Of a stretch of DNA of 64,000 nucleotides, positions 49,501 through 62,200 are shown one piece after another. Origin of the DNA: Pelodera strongyloides. Lineage: Eukaryota; Nematoda; Chromadorea; Rhabditida; Rhabditidae. The position numbers were made by a program, and so were the translations under genes. The notes under the pieces were generated by a model, which saw only the letters and a program-made list of their open reading frames with translations, did no database searches and was not told where the DNA came from. The DNA lies in assembly GCA_036852015.1 (NCBI GenBank), contig JAANDG010000477.1:51154-115153 (forward strand), in the 5' to 3' direction. Positions within the stretch are counted from its first letter, which is position 1, and each line of letters begins with the position of its first letter.

Positions 49501-52500
49501 TGAGTGTCAGGAAGTAACCTTCGGACGTCCTTCGGGGCGCGCCGATCGTTATCTCCGACGACATTCTAAAGTAGACGGGTCTCAAGAATATGATGCGTCT
49601 CAGAATATGAGTGTCAGGAAGTAACCTTCGGACGTCCTTCGGGGCGCGCCGATCGTTATCTCCGACGACATTCTAAAGTAGACGGGTCTCAAGAATATGA
49701 TGCGTCTCAGAATATGAGTGTCAGCAGGAAGTAACCTTCGGACGTCCTTCGGGGCGCGCCGATCGTTATCTCCGACGACATTCTAAAGTAGACGGGTCTC
49801 AAGAATATGCTGCGTCTCAGAATATGAGTGTCAGGAAGTAACCTTCGGACGTCCTTCGGGGCGCGCCGATCGTTATCTCCGACGACATTCTAAAGTAGAC
49901 GGGTCTCAAGAATATGATGCGTCTCAGAATATGAGTGTCAGGAAGTAACCTTCGGACGTCCTTCGGGGCGCGCCGATCGTTATCTCCGACGACATTCTAA
50001 AGTAGACGGGTCTCAAGAATATGATGCGTCTCAGAATATGAGTGTCAGGAAGTAACCTTCGGACGTCCTTCGGGGCGCGCCGATCGTTATCTCCGACGAC
50101 ATTCTAAAGTAGACGGGTCTCAAGAATATGATGCGTCTCAGAATATGAGTGTCAGGAAGTAACCTTCGGACGTCCTTCGGGGCGCGCCGATCGTTATCTC
50201 CGACGACATTCTAAAGTAGACGGATCTCAAGAATATGATGCGTCTCAGAATATGAGTGTCAGGAAGTAACCTTCGGACGTCCTTCGGGGCGCACCGATCG
50301 TTATCTCCGACGACATTCTAAAGTAGACGGGTCTCAAGAATAATATCATAAGTGATGATCCTTCAGCCTTCAGCCCAACATAATATCATGAATAATATCA
50401 TAAGTGATGATGAGAGCCTGTTCCGAAATGATTCTTTGGTATGTGGAATTCGAGGCATAGAGAAAGGCTATCTGAGCTTGTTTTTTTAAGTATACATGTC
50501 AGGGCGGGCAATGCGTTTCTGTGAATATGAAGTAGTAACCTTCGGACGTCCTTCGGGGCGCGCCGATCGTTATCTCCGACGACATTCTAAAGTAGACGGG
50601 TCTCAAGAATATGATGCGTCTCAGAATATGAGTGTCAGGAAGTAACCTTCGGACGTCCTTCGGGGCGCGCCGATCGTTATCTCCGACGACATTCTAAAGT
50701 AGACGGGCTCAAGAATATGCTGCGTCTCAGAATATGAGTGTCAGGAAGTAACCTTCGGACGTCCTTCGGGGCGCGCCGATCGTTATCTCCGACGACATTC
50801 TAAAGTAGACGGGTCTCAAGAATATGCTGCGTCTCAGAATATGAGTGTCAGGAAGTAACCTTCGGACGTCCTTCGGGGCGCGCCGATCGTTATCTCCGAC
50901 GACATTCTAAAGTAGACGGGTCTCAAGAATATGATGCGTCTCAGAATATGAGTGTCAGGAAGTAACCTTCGGACGTCCTTCGGGGCGCGCCGATCGTTAT
51001 CTCCGACGACATTCTAAAGTAGACGGGTCTCAAGAATATGCTGCGTCTCAGAATATGAGTGTCAGGAAGTAACCTTCGGACGTCCTTCGGGGCGCGCCGA
51101 TCGTTATCTCCGACGACATTCTAAAGTAGACGGGTCTCAAGAATATGCTGCGTCTCAGAATATGAGTGTCAGGAAGTAACCTTCGGACGTCCTTCGGGGC
51201 GCGCCGATCGTTATCTCCGACGACATTCTAAAGTAGACGGGTCTCAAGAATATGATGCGTCTCAGAATATGAGTGTCAGGAAGTAACCTTCGGACGTCCT
51301 TCGGGGCGCGCCGATCGTTATCTCCGACGACATTCTAAAGTAGACGGGCCTCAAAGTCTCAAGAATATGATGCGTCTCAGAATATGAGTGTCAGGAAGTA
51401 ACCTTCGGACGTCCTTCGGGGCGCGCCGATCGTTATCTCCGACGACATTCTAAAGTAGACGGGTCTCAAGAATATGATGCGTCTCAGAATATGAGTGTCA
51501 GGAAGTAACCTTCGGACGTCCTTCGGGGCGCGCCGATCGTTATCTCCGACGACATTCTAAGTAGACGGGTCTCAAGAATATGATGCGTCTCAGAATATGA
51601 GTGTCAGGAAGTAACCTTCGGACGTCCTTCGGGGCGCGCCGATCGTTATCTCCGACGACGACATTCTAAAGTAGACGGGTCTCAAGAATATGATGCGTCT
51701 CAGAATATGAGTGTCAGGAAGTAAACCTTCGGACGTCCTTCGGGGCGCACCGATCGTTATCTCCGACGACATTCTAAAGTAGACGGGTCTCAAGAATAAT
51801 ATCATAAGTGATGATCCTTCAGCCTTCAGCCCAACATAATATCATGAATAATATCATAAGTGAGAGCCTGTTCCGAAATGATTCTTTGGTATGTGGAATT
51901 CGAGGCATAGAGAAAGGCTATCTGAGCTTGTTTTTTTAAGTATACATGTCAGGGCGGGCAATGCGTTTCTGTGAATATGAAGTAAGTAACCTTCGGACGT
52001 CCTTCGGGGCGTACCGATCGTTATCTCCGACGACATTCTAAAGTAGACGGGTCTCAAGAATATGATGCGTCTCAGAATATGAGTGTCAGGAAGTAACCTT
52101 CGGACGTCCTTCGGGGCGCGCCGATCGTTATCTCCGACGACATTCTAAAGTAGACGGGTCTCAAGAATATGCTGCGTCTCAGAATATGAGTGTCAGGAAG
52201 TAACCTTCGGACGTCCTTCGGGGCGCGCCGATCGTTATCTCCGACGACATTCTAAAGTAGACGGGTCTCAAGAATATGCTGCGTCTCAGAATATGAGTGT
52301 CAGGAAGTAACCTTCGGACGTCCTTCGGGGCGCGCCGATCGTTATCTCCGACGACATTCTAAAGTAGACGGGTCTCAAGAATATGATGCGTCTCAGAATA
52401 TGAGTGTCAGGAAGTAACCTTCGGACGTCCTTCGGGGCGCGCCGATCGTTATCTCCGACGACATTCTAAAGTAGACGGGTCTCAAGAATATGCTGCGTCT

Positions 52501-55224
52501 CAGAATATGAGTGTCAGGAAGTAACCTTCGGACGTCCTTCGGGGCGCGCCGATCGTTATCTCCGACGACATTCTAAAGTAGACGGGTCTCAAGAATATGC
52601 TGCGTCTCAGAATATGAGTGTCAGGAAGTAACCTTCGGACGTCCTTCGGGGCGCGCCGATCGTTATCTCCGACGACATTCTAAAGTAGACGGGTCTCAAG
52701 AATATGACTGCGTCTCTCAGAATATGAGTGTCAGGAAGTAACCTTCGGACGTCCTTCGGGGCGCGCCGATCGTTATCTCCGACGACATTCTAAAGTAGAC
52801 GGGTCTCAAGAATATGATGCGTCTCAGAATATGAGTGTCAGGAAGTAACCTTCGGACGTCCTTCGGGGCGCGCCGATCGTTATCTCCGACGACATTCTAA
52901 AGTAGACGGGTCTCAAGAATATGATGCTCGTCTCAGAATATGAGTGTCAGGAAGTAACCTTCGGACGTCCTTCGGGGCGCGCCGATCGTTATCTCCGACG
53001 ACATTCTAAAGTAGACGGGTCTCAAGAATATGATGCGTCTCAGAATATGAGTGTCAGGAAGTAACCTTCGGACGTCCTTCGGGGCGCGCCGATCGTTATC
53101 TCCGACGACATTCTAAAGTAGACGGGTCTCAAGAATATGCTGCGTCTCAGAATATGAGTGTCAGGAAGTAACTTCGGACGTCCTTCGGGGCGCGCCGATC
53201 GTTATCTCCGACGACATTCTAAAGTAGACGGGTCTCAAGAATATGCTGCGTCTCAGAATATGAGTGTCAGGAAGTAACCTTCGGACGTCCTTCGGGGCGC
53301 ACCGATCGTTATCTCCGACGACACTCTAAAGTAGACGGGTCTCAAGAATAATATCATAAGTGATGATCCTTCAGCCTTCAGCCCTACATAATATCATGAA
53401 TAATATCATAAGTGATGATGAGAGCCTGTTCCGAAATGATTCATTGGTATGTGGAATTCGAGGCATAGAGAAAGGCTATCTGAGCTTATTTTTTTAAGTA
53501 TACATGTCAGGGCGGGCAATGCGTTTCTGAGAATATGAAGTAAGTAACCTTCGGACTCCTTCGGGGCGCACCGATCGTTATCTCCGACGACATTCTAAAG
53601 TAGACGGGTCTCAAGAATATGCGTCTCAGAATATGAGTGTCAGGAAGTACCTTCGGACGTCCTTCGGGGCGCGCCGATCGTAATCTCCGACGACATTCTA
53701 AAGTAGACGGGTCTCAAGAATATGATGCGTCTCAGAATATGAGTGTCAGGAAGTAACCTTCGGACGTCCTTCGGGGCGCGCCGATCGTTATCTCCGACGA
53801 CATTCTAAAGTAGACGGGTCTCAAGAATATGCTGCGTCTCAGAATATGAGTGTCAGGAAGTAACCTTCGCGTCCTTCGGGGCGCACCGATCGTTATCTCC
53901 GACGACATTCTAAAGTAGACGGGTCTCAAGAATATGATGCGTCTCAGAATATGAGTGTCAGGAAGTAACCTTCGGACATCCTTCGGGGCGCGCCGATCGT
54001 TATCTCCGACGACATTCTAAAGTAGACGGGTCTCAAGAATATGCTGCGTCTCAGAATATGAGTGTCAGGAAGTAACCTTCGGACGTCCTTCGGGGCGCAC
54101 CGATCGTTATCTCCGACGACATTCTAAAGTAGACGGGTCTCAAGAATATGCTGCGTCTCAGAATATGAGTGTCAGGAAGTAACCTTCGGACGTCCTTCGG
54201 GGCGCGCCGATCGTTATCTCCGACGACATTCTAAAGTAGACGGGTCTCAAGAATATGATGCGTCTCAGAATATGAGTGTCAGGAAGTAACCTTCGGACGT
54301 CCTTCGGGGGCGCGCCGATCGTTATCTCCGACGACATTCTAAAGTAGACGGGTCTCAAGAATATGATGCGTCTCAGAATATGAGTGTCAGGAAGTAACCT
54401 TCGGACGTCCTTCGGGGCGCACCGATCGTTATCTCCGACGACATTCTAAAGTAGACGGGTCTCAAGAATATGATGCGTCTCAGAATATGAGTGTCAGGAA
54501 GTAACCTTCGGACGTCCTTCGGGGCGCGCCGATCGTTATCTCCGACGACATTCTAAAGTAGACGGGTCTCAAGAATATGCTGCGTCTCAGAATATGAGTG
54601 TCAGGAAGTAATCTTCGGACGTCCTTCGGGGCGCGCCGATCGTTATCTCCGACGACATTCTAAAGTAGACGGGTCTCAAGAATATGCTGCGTCTCAGAAT
54701 ATGAGTGTCAGGAAGTAACCTTCGGACGTCCTTCGGGGCGCACCGATCGTTATCTCCGACGACATTCTAAAGTAGACGGGTCTCAAGAATAATATCATAA
54801 GTGATGATCCTTCAGCCTTCAGCCCTACATAATATCATGAATAATATCATAAGTGATGATGAGAGCCTGTTCCGAAATGATTCATTGGTATGTGGAATTC
54901 GAGGCATAGAGAAAGGCTATCTGAGCTTATTTTTTTAAGTATACATGTCAGGGCGGGCAATGCGTTTCTGAGAATATGAAGTAAGTAACCTTCGGACGTC
55001 CTTCGGGGCGCACCGATCGTTATCTCCGACGACATTCTAAAGTAGACGGGTCTCAAGAATATGATGCGTCTCAGAATATGAGTGTCAGGAAGTAACCTTC
55101 GGACGTCTTTCGGGTCGCACCGATCGTTATCTCCGACGACATTCTAAAGTAGACGGGTCTCAAGAATATGCTGCGTCTCAGAATATGAGTGTCAGGAAGT
55201 AACCTTCGGACGTCCTTCGGGGCG

Positions 55225-55787
55225 AATCAACGATATGCTCTACATGCAAGGTTTGTGTGTTATGCGTTTCTTCCTAATGAGTATTATTATTACCTTTTAA
55301 TCATTTTAGTAAGTTTGCCCAATACTAAAATACACAATCGTTTTTAGTCTTCTTCGGCGTACTTTAACAATTTCCTGATCAACTGTATTTAGACCCAATT
55401 TAATGACATTTTACTAGCAAATTTACGCTCAACCCGGAGTGGACTTTTGTGTCGACGTGGAAATCACTGTTTTTTTTTGTCTCTCTCGATTTACTCATTG
55501 ACAGTAACCAAATTAGGGTTTACGATGAAAATGAAAATCGATGTATGTTGCCTATTGTTAACTTTGTTTATTACAAAATAAAATTGAGCAATAATAAGAA
55601 AGAGCGTAGCCCTCTGTTTCGTGGTTCATCTCACTAATGACAATAATTGTTTGATAATAATTGCGCATCGTAACATACATGCAAAATAGGAAGAATGAAG
55701 AATGTTCAGATCGCAACGTTGTTGATTGCATATGAAATACAAAAAGCTTAGGATTGTTATTAGCCTTTAATTTAAAATAGTGTTCAG
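55225..55787. other. unique sequence between the satellite and the next gene
   Basis: AT-rich, no convincing exon. The satellite stops abruptly within a unit at GGGGCG. The left edge at 38,921 also breaks within a unit, and the two flanks do not look alike. Confidence 0.5.
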
Positions 55788-58182
55788 ATGAACGACACAA
55801 TCGGAACGATGTTTGGAGTTGCTCGGAAAGAAAGGAAAAGAGAAGAGAGACCCCGTGGGAAGCTATGCCCAGGACGAACGACAGACCAGGTCCAGACTTG
55901 TGCAATGTGAGTTTTTTAGTTGGTAAGCTTCAATGCACAAATCTCGTCGTTTAGATCCGGGTTTGATTCATTCCCGAAATTATGTTATTTAAGATACGTT
56001 ACTGATATTTGACATGCCTAGTATTTTAAATAGATACGGTGATAGGTGATATTAAGTTGATAGCCATACAATATGCTGAAAGTGGTTTCGTGGGTGATTG
56101 GCCGATTGGTATGGCAACGTTCCCTATTTCACGTGTTTAATGGTATATTATTGCGTTTTTGGTGGATGAAACATGAAAATGTGGCGTCCGAAATTAGAAT
56201 ATTGTTTTTAAATTTGGCATAGCGATTGTAAGTTTATCATAAATGGAGATATTCTCACGTACCACTAACATATCTGAGGCCGTATTCACCACTCAAGGGT
56301 AAACATTTCTCTAGAGACAAAACTTTTGGAACGCATTTTTCGGGAAGGAGAGTGAGTGGTGAATGCAAATTTTGTGACATAATCTCGCTTTCTAGGTAAA
56401 TTTTCTCCAAGAGACAGTTTTCTCCAGGGGTAAACTGAGTGGTGAATACGGCCTCTGTAGTCACACCCGGCGAATTTTGTGCCCTAACTTTTGATCCTGG
56501 GTGTTGTGAACCTTTGAGTTGCCATAATACGGAATCGTGGATGAAAATCGAGTAGTTAGTAGTCTTGTTCTCGGTTGTTTATGATTCTGATAACATTCTG
56601 TATTTATTTCGAGTTAAGTACTACTCAATTCTTGTCCTAATTGCTAAATTGATTTATTCTAGATTCTCGCTTGGATCTGCCAAGAGGACAAAGTTCACGT
56701 CTGCTTTCTTCATCGGCTTCAGAGCGCGTGGACCTGTACACATCAATCCGGTGGGATAGTTAGTTATTTGAAATTAAGTGCTGAGTTGTTGAGTCGCTCG
56801 GAAGAGATACGTTGCTAGGTTTATTGTTTGGTAATCTAACCTTAAAGTGAAGTACCAGCCGGTTTCTGACACGCATCTCAAATATCTGCATTCTTATGCT
56901 GTTATGCTAAGTGGGGTCTCAGGGGTCTGTTTGGGGTCTATTTTTTATTCAATTTATGCTCATTCGCGTATGAAGCATAAGAAAGCAGGGGTACTTGATG
57001 CGTTTCAAAAAGCGGCCGGTATTTCGCTTTAACCGTCAGTTCCTAAGTAACGATTTTTTGACGACTTTGAAATGAAATACCAAATTCCCTAAACTATGTA
57101 CATCTGTTTCAAACTAACCTGTATTGATGCCCGATTGTTTTCTAGTTGAATTGCTCCAAATATTTTTTCTTAGCTCTACATTCCATGTTCCATTTGGTAT
57201 ATTCTTGTAGATAGAAACGAATTTTGCTTATTTTTCGTGTCTCTTCCCTTTTTATTTGATTCTATTGATTTTATACAGGTACTGTATACCAACTAATCCA
57301 ACTAATCTAACTATTCTACAACTATTATACTACTACAACAACTATTCTAACCAATCCAACCAGTGTTTATATTTGCAAAGTTTTTTCTGAGGCCGGTTTC
57401 ATCAACATTTCCGTGCACACGCAACCCGTGTGCGCGGAAGTCCGCGCTACTTGTGTTCTCACCAACAATTCCGTGCGCACGGAAGTTACGTGCGCACGGA
57501 AGGTTTTAGTATGGAAAAGAAACTTGCGCAGCAGAGTGGAAGTTTCCTCTTACTTCTTACTTAAATAAATGTTGGTGAAACGCCAAGTAAGCGCGCACGG
57601 AACTTCCGTTGAACGGAAGAAGCGTACCGCAAGTTTGCTCCGTTTAAACGGAAGTTCCGTGCGCACGGAAATGTTGGTGAAACCGGCCTCTGATCGTTTT
57701 TTGTAGTTTTATAGTAATACTTCAGGATGACCGGATAAGTCTAAAGATTGACGAGCAAATCGACGACATTACACAGGAACATTTGGATGCTGCTGTTGGA
57801 AAAGTAAGTTTTATTAAAGCTGTATTGTACCCGAGAAATTTGCATATGATACGCATTTCCTATGTATCCTAGGCAAAGTGTGTGCCCCAAGCGAACGTGT
57901 AATTACCAGTGCTTTTATTGGCCTGCTACCCTGTTAGTCTTACCTTTAGGCTTAGGTTTACGTTTAATCGCCGAAAAAAGGTTAATTGCAAGTTTTTTTT
58001 AATGGATTGTTAACAGTTTTTATAGACATCTTCGTTACACATACACTTTTCAGTTGTTGCGTAAGAGTGGTGACGTGCAACGTGGGGAATTCACCAACTG
58101 TGGTGTCTGCTTGACGTACGGCGATGGAAGTTTGCTACTTCTCGATAGGAAGACCTGGTTCCGGGATGAGGACCACCTTTGA
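55788..58182 (+). CDS. unrecognised 137-aa protein, four exons
   Basis: Exons 55,788-55,906, 56,663-56,750, 57,726-57,803 and 58,054-58,182 join in phase with canonical sites and end in TGA, giving 137 aa. The start is chosen because the first exon opens with ATG directly after GTGTTCAG, as in a trans-spliced nematode gene; alternatively this exon is internal and the gene begins upstream, even across the satellite. The protein is basic at the N-terminus (VARKERKREERPRGK), then FTSAFFIGFRARGPVHINP, an acidic helix (IDEQIDDITQEHLDAAVGK) and a C-terminal part with NCGVCLTYGDGSLLLLDRK. No signal peptide or membrane segment. I recognise no family. Introns 1 and 2 hold three MITEs. An AATAAA lies about 105 nt after the stop. 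Confidence 0.6.
56276..56455. mobile_element. GAGGCCGTATTCACCACTC MITE in intron 1 of the 137-aa gene
   Basis: 180 bp, same length and largely the same sequence as 9,785-9,964 but in the opposite orientation, so the two form an inverted pair 46 kb apart. Confidence 0.8.
56842..57032. mobile_element. TTAA-bounded MITE, GCGAAATACC family, copy 5
   Basis: Left end TTAAAGTGAAGTACCAGCCG is diverged; right end GCGGCCGGTATTTCGCTTTAA is intact. Lies in intron 2 of the 137-aa gene. Confidence 0.8.
57389..57690. mobile_element. MITE with GAGGCCGGTTTCACCAAC-type ends
   Basis: GAGGCCGGTTTCATCAACAT at left, inverted ATGTTGGTGAAACCGGCCTC at right. Subterminal GTGCGCACGGAA blocks recur several times in both orientations, so the whole 302 bp can fold. 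The terminal GAGGCCG(G/T)(T/A)TTCA resembles the family at 9,785, suggesting related transposition machinery. Confidence 0.75.
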
Positions 58183-59277
58183 ATATATGCTAATGAGTAG
58201 ACCCATTTGCACGACGAGAACTTTGGGCCCAGACGAATATCTTCCATAAATTAGGAAAATTTCGAGACATTGTCCTACAGGCGCACAATAAATATGCCAG
58301 CTATATTCACAGTAATATTGGCGGGAAAATATTTCCTAGCAAAGAAAAGAGAAAAGGCATATTTTTGTGGGCCTGCTGAGGGCCTTACCTTTCATGGGGG
58401 CCTTACCTTTCAATTTCTTACAGTAATCACCGGTTCTACGATTTTATATCACACCATTAAGCAGTTACATGACATATCTTATTTAATTGCTAATTGTAAG
58501 GAACCCTACTTAAATCATATCAGCTCATTGGCAAGCACTTTAGCTTATCGAGCCACCATCAACTTTTCATATATAATTAGACTAACTAGTTGTACGTTGT
58601 ACTTTTGTAGGAAATTGTTACAAAATAAAGAATTATGTTTTACAAAATGCTTTCTAAATCATCCTTTCAGTTTTTTTTTATACTTTTCTTGAGAGTGTAT
58701 TTACTTTTTTACTTTTACTTTACTTTACTTTACTTTACTTTTATTTACTTTTTTCAAAACTAGTAAATAGTTTTTAGTACTGTGTGCAAAAAAAATAATA
58801 ATTCTTAAACAAATCGAGTATAAAAGTCGCCGTGTTGGGTCCCGCAACGAACGCCCTGCGCGTACGCACGCGGGGTACGGTCTGACCCTCCAGGCACTCT
58901 TGCTCTGTAGCAGCCCCTAATAAACTAATGCCTTATGATTCTCTGGATTTGGTACAATCTTTATATTTAGTTTTGTTTATGCTTGTTTATGTTTTTTTTT
59001 CGTTTAGGTTGGATTAAGTTTGCTTCATTATGTTCATTTACCATGGTTACCGTAACGTCCATGATATTCATATGAAGCATAGAGATAGTGTGTTGCGGAG
59101 AGAGATGACAGAGTTCTCCAGGGCCCACGCGCCGCCCTTTTGCATTTTATGGCATTGGGTTCTATGTGTTTTATCTATGATTGATGATTAATGATAATTA
59201 TCTGTTTTATATATTGTCGTCTACTAAATATATCGTATTTTTCAATGTGTAAACCATTTAATTCCAGTTTGTTTCAG
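58183..59277. other. intergenic spacer between two plus-strand genes
   Basis: 1.1 kb holding the 3' end of the upstream gene, a TTTAC microsatellite at about 58,709-58,750, and a GC-rich patch near 58,840-58,900. No exon recognised. The spacing is long for an operon. Confidence 0.5.
58287..58292 (+). terminator. poly(A) signal of the 137-aa gene
   Basis: AATAAA about 105 nt beyond the TGA at 58,182, a usual distance for nematode 3' UTRs. Confidence 0.45.
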
Positions 59278-62200
59278 ATGAATAACGAAAATCGGGCAAA
59301 GCGACGGAGATCTGTATCGGATTTGTGGGTTCTTTTCTATTCTATTACTCGTTGAATTCTATGGTTGCGCCGATAACTTTGATTATTGCATTTTAATTCT
59401 GATGCATTATTTGCTCAGTGGTTATCCGCAGTCGTATATGCATTAGCTTCGGCGTTCTGCTGTTTTATCTTTCTTCGACTCTCGCTAAGTCTCTTATCTT
59501 CGATCACGTTGTCGTTTTTAGCAGAAGTCCTGCAAAATCGGTACAGTCAATGGATGATTCTATACCGGTTGGCGCTGATTGTTTGTCGTACAATCCGAAT
59601 CTACAAAACAAGGAAAATCAACCGAGACAGAATGTTGTGAGTTTTTTGTTTCTTCCACGCTCTTTTAATTTCGTTCTTTATTTTCTAAATTTTGCATATT
59701 TGAGGTATCAGATTAGGTTGTAATGCTATGAAGCATGGCACCACGACACCAACACCAGGCTTCTATGCTTTCGAATTTACTATGTTACTGGACTCTTTCA
59801 CTCGTAAAAGCACTTAAAGCAAAATACCGGCCGGTTTTTGAAACACATCGTGGACATCTGAATTCTTACGTATTTATGCAAATTTGCTCGAATTTGGCTC
59901 GAATTTTTATTCTAATTTATAATCATTTGCATAAACTGGATAATAATGCAGGCGTACTTCGATGTGTTTCAAAAACCGGCGGGCATTTTGCTTTAATAGA
60001 TCTGGACAACCGAAATGGAATGAATACTACAATTGTTATTTTATAGACTTAATTGATGTCGTTGTCAGCATTGGGCTTTGTATACTGGATATAAATAAAT
60101 TTTATTTGGTACTGGTACTGAGCATGACTGATGTGGAATGAGAACTATGTATTTATTTTATTTTCAGACACCATTTGGTGCAACGGTTGGGCCTTCTACC
60201 TCGCAAGCACATCAGTTGTCGAATTCAGTGCACGGAAGACCGCATTCTGCACGGAAACTGTGAGTTTTCCATTTTTTTGTTAATTTGGTTTTTGATGTAA
60301 GATGTAATCACTGGGTTTGCTTGTTTCTTTGATTAGAGTATTATATGTGTGTACTTTGGACCCTTGTAAGTATAAGTAGGAATTGTTGTGAAGCATTTTC
60401 TGTTAGGGTGTCATTTGCTCTCTGATTAGGTATGTTTCGACGTTTGCGTATACTATTGTAATTTTTTTGATATAATTACTGGGTTGCGGTTGCGATATGT
60501 ATTTTTCTTGTGATTATGATTATAGAAAATAGAAGTTGGGTAGTATATCTCTCTGTTGGTTTCTGAAGAACGCCCTCGAGTTTTTATGGTTTAGTCAATC
60601 CAGTAGAAAGTTGTTTTTGTACTGTTTCGTTGAGTTGTTTCACATGGCGCTTTCAGGCCATATACTTATTGAACGATATATTTGTATGGTGATGAATATT
60701 ATTATGCATATTATTATTATGTATATTATTATTATGTATGTTATACTTTCCAGTACTTTTGCACCACCAAACGCGAAGGAGTCTCGCTGTGATCCACCAG
60801 ACGAGACAGATACAAAGATTGAGCCGATAGTTAAGGGGTGGGCTTTGTTGGATTGTTTGTTTAGTCTGTAGTCATGTTCTGAGCCTAAGCCTAAGCCTAC
60901 GTAATGTTAATTGGCACTAACATACACACTTGTTCATTTATATAGTGAGTTACTGATCTTGTTCGGTTTAATCAATTTTTGTTTAGAATGGCCGACGAGT
61001 TGTCTCGCGTGTTCAATGAAGTTTCGTCCTCGTTTGACCGCCTTCATAATATACGGGTCACGTATAGCGAGTTCACAAACAAATTTGCGTTGTTACCGAT
61101 TGAGCAGCGAGTGGAGAGTATCAAGGTTGGGTTAATTTTTTATTTTCGGGTTAGATTGTTTACTTTTCAGTGTTTCGTGATGTTTCAGTACGTGGAAATA
61201 GGCTAGGATTTAGTGTTGATGCGCTGCTGCGCAAAATAAATTTCTGAGCAAAAATCGTACATGTTTAATATAGTTATGATGTTTAATATAGGTTATGAAG
61301 ACTTTGTGCCCCGAGCTGATTTTATTAGAATATACGTTTTTAGAATTATCCCGATGATTATTGCCGAGAATTGCTAGAAGCGGAGATGTTGAACAATAAA
61401 CAGTTGGAGGAGAAAGTGAAATTGCTCACTAAAAGGTCTGCAGTTTTTTATATACTTAGAATTGCTTTTAGTTTTGTAAGTAAGTTGGGAAAGGCACTCA
61501 ATTTAAGCATTCGTTTTCTTTTGTTGGATTGTATTTCATAATGGCTAAAGGGATATTATAAAAATTGGGGTAACAGGGAGTATGATAAAAATTGTTTACC
61601 GCGTAGCAATTAATTTGCACTAAATGGGAAGCCAGGATTGTATCAGTATCCAGCATGCGTTTGCAAAACCGGCTGCTATACGCTTTAAAAGCGTAGTAAT
61701 TTCATTTTTCATTCTACTATACTTGTGCGGCTGCGATGAATAAGTTGAAGTTGATACAGGAACTGTGACCTTGAAAAACGGCTAGGATTTCTCGAGACAC
61801 ACGTGGAAAGGGTGCAGAAAGAGGCATTGGACAAGGTGAGATTATTTCGTTGTATTTTCGTACATTTAACTCTACAGAGGCCGTATTCACCAACACGCAG
61901 GTAGCCCTTCCTGGCCTCCACATGGAGCTAAAGACTGCGTAGAGAGTGCGAGAGGACAAGGGATTCAGAGCGCGCGTGAGCCTAGGGTGGTCTCCCTATG
62001 TGTGGTGAATACGGTCTCTGTACAATAGATAAGTTTGAATTGAAGGTAGGTCTACCGCTTGAGTGAAATGACGTGCAACGGTGCTTCATCCTATGTATTT
62101 TGATTTCCACTGTGCAGATTTTTGAGTCGCGGCGCTTTTCTGTTTTTTATTTATTTTTAAAATTGCCCGACAATTAACTTGATAGTGTGTCGCTCGCTGA

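Larger units (their letters stand above)
38921..55224. repeat. 107-bp satellite with periodic spacers (higher-order array)
   Basis: Tandem units of 107 bp, roughly 125-130 copies, mostly over 95% alike. Landmarks in order: TCAGGAAGTAACCTTCGGAC, GTCCTTCGGGGCGC(A/G)CCGATCG, TTATCTCCGACGACATTC, AAAGTAGACGGGTCTCAAGA, then ATGCGTCTCAGAATATGAGTG. Three short palindromes lie close together: GACGTC, GGCGCGCC (in the G variant) and CGATCG. A spacer of about 200 bp starting ATAATATCATAA recurs near 40,371, 41,695, 42,622, 44,079, 45,591, 46,518, 47,973, 49,210, 50,338, 51,795, 53,347 and 54,788, giving blocks of about 0.93-1.55 kb. Since 107 is not a multiple of three, open frames through it are artefacts. 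No transposase or gene lies inside. Confidence 0.97.

Noticed and set aside
39121..55056. Many minus-strand frames starting MRPVYFRMSSEITIGAPRR and plus-strand MSVQEVTFGRPS-like frames
   Set aside because: They are translations of the 107-bp satellite and its spacer; the unit length is not a multiple of three and the frames shift and stop every one to three units.
38921..55224. CRISPR-like array
   Set aside because: Repeats are 107 bp and directly adjacent, with no unique spacers; the recurring 200-bp insert is identical each time; the genome is eukaryotic.
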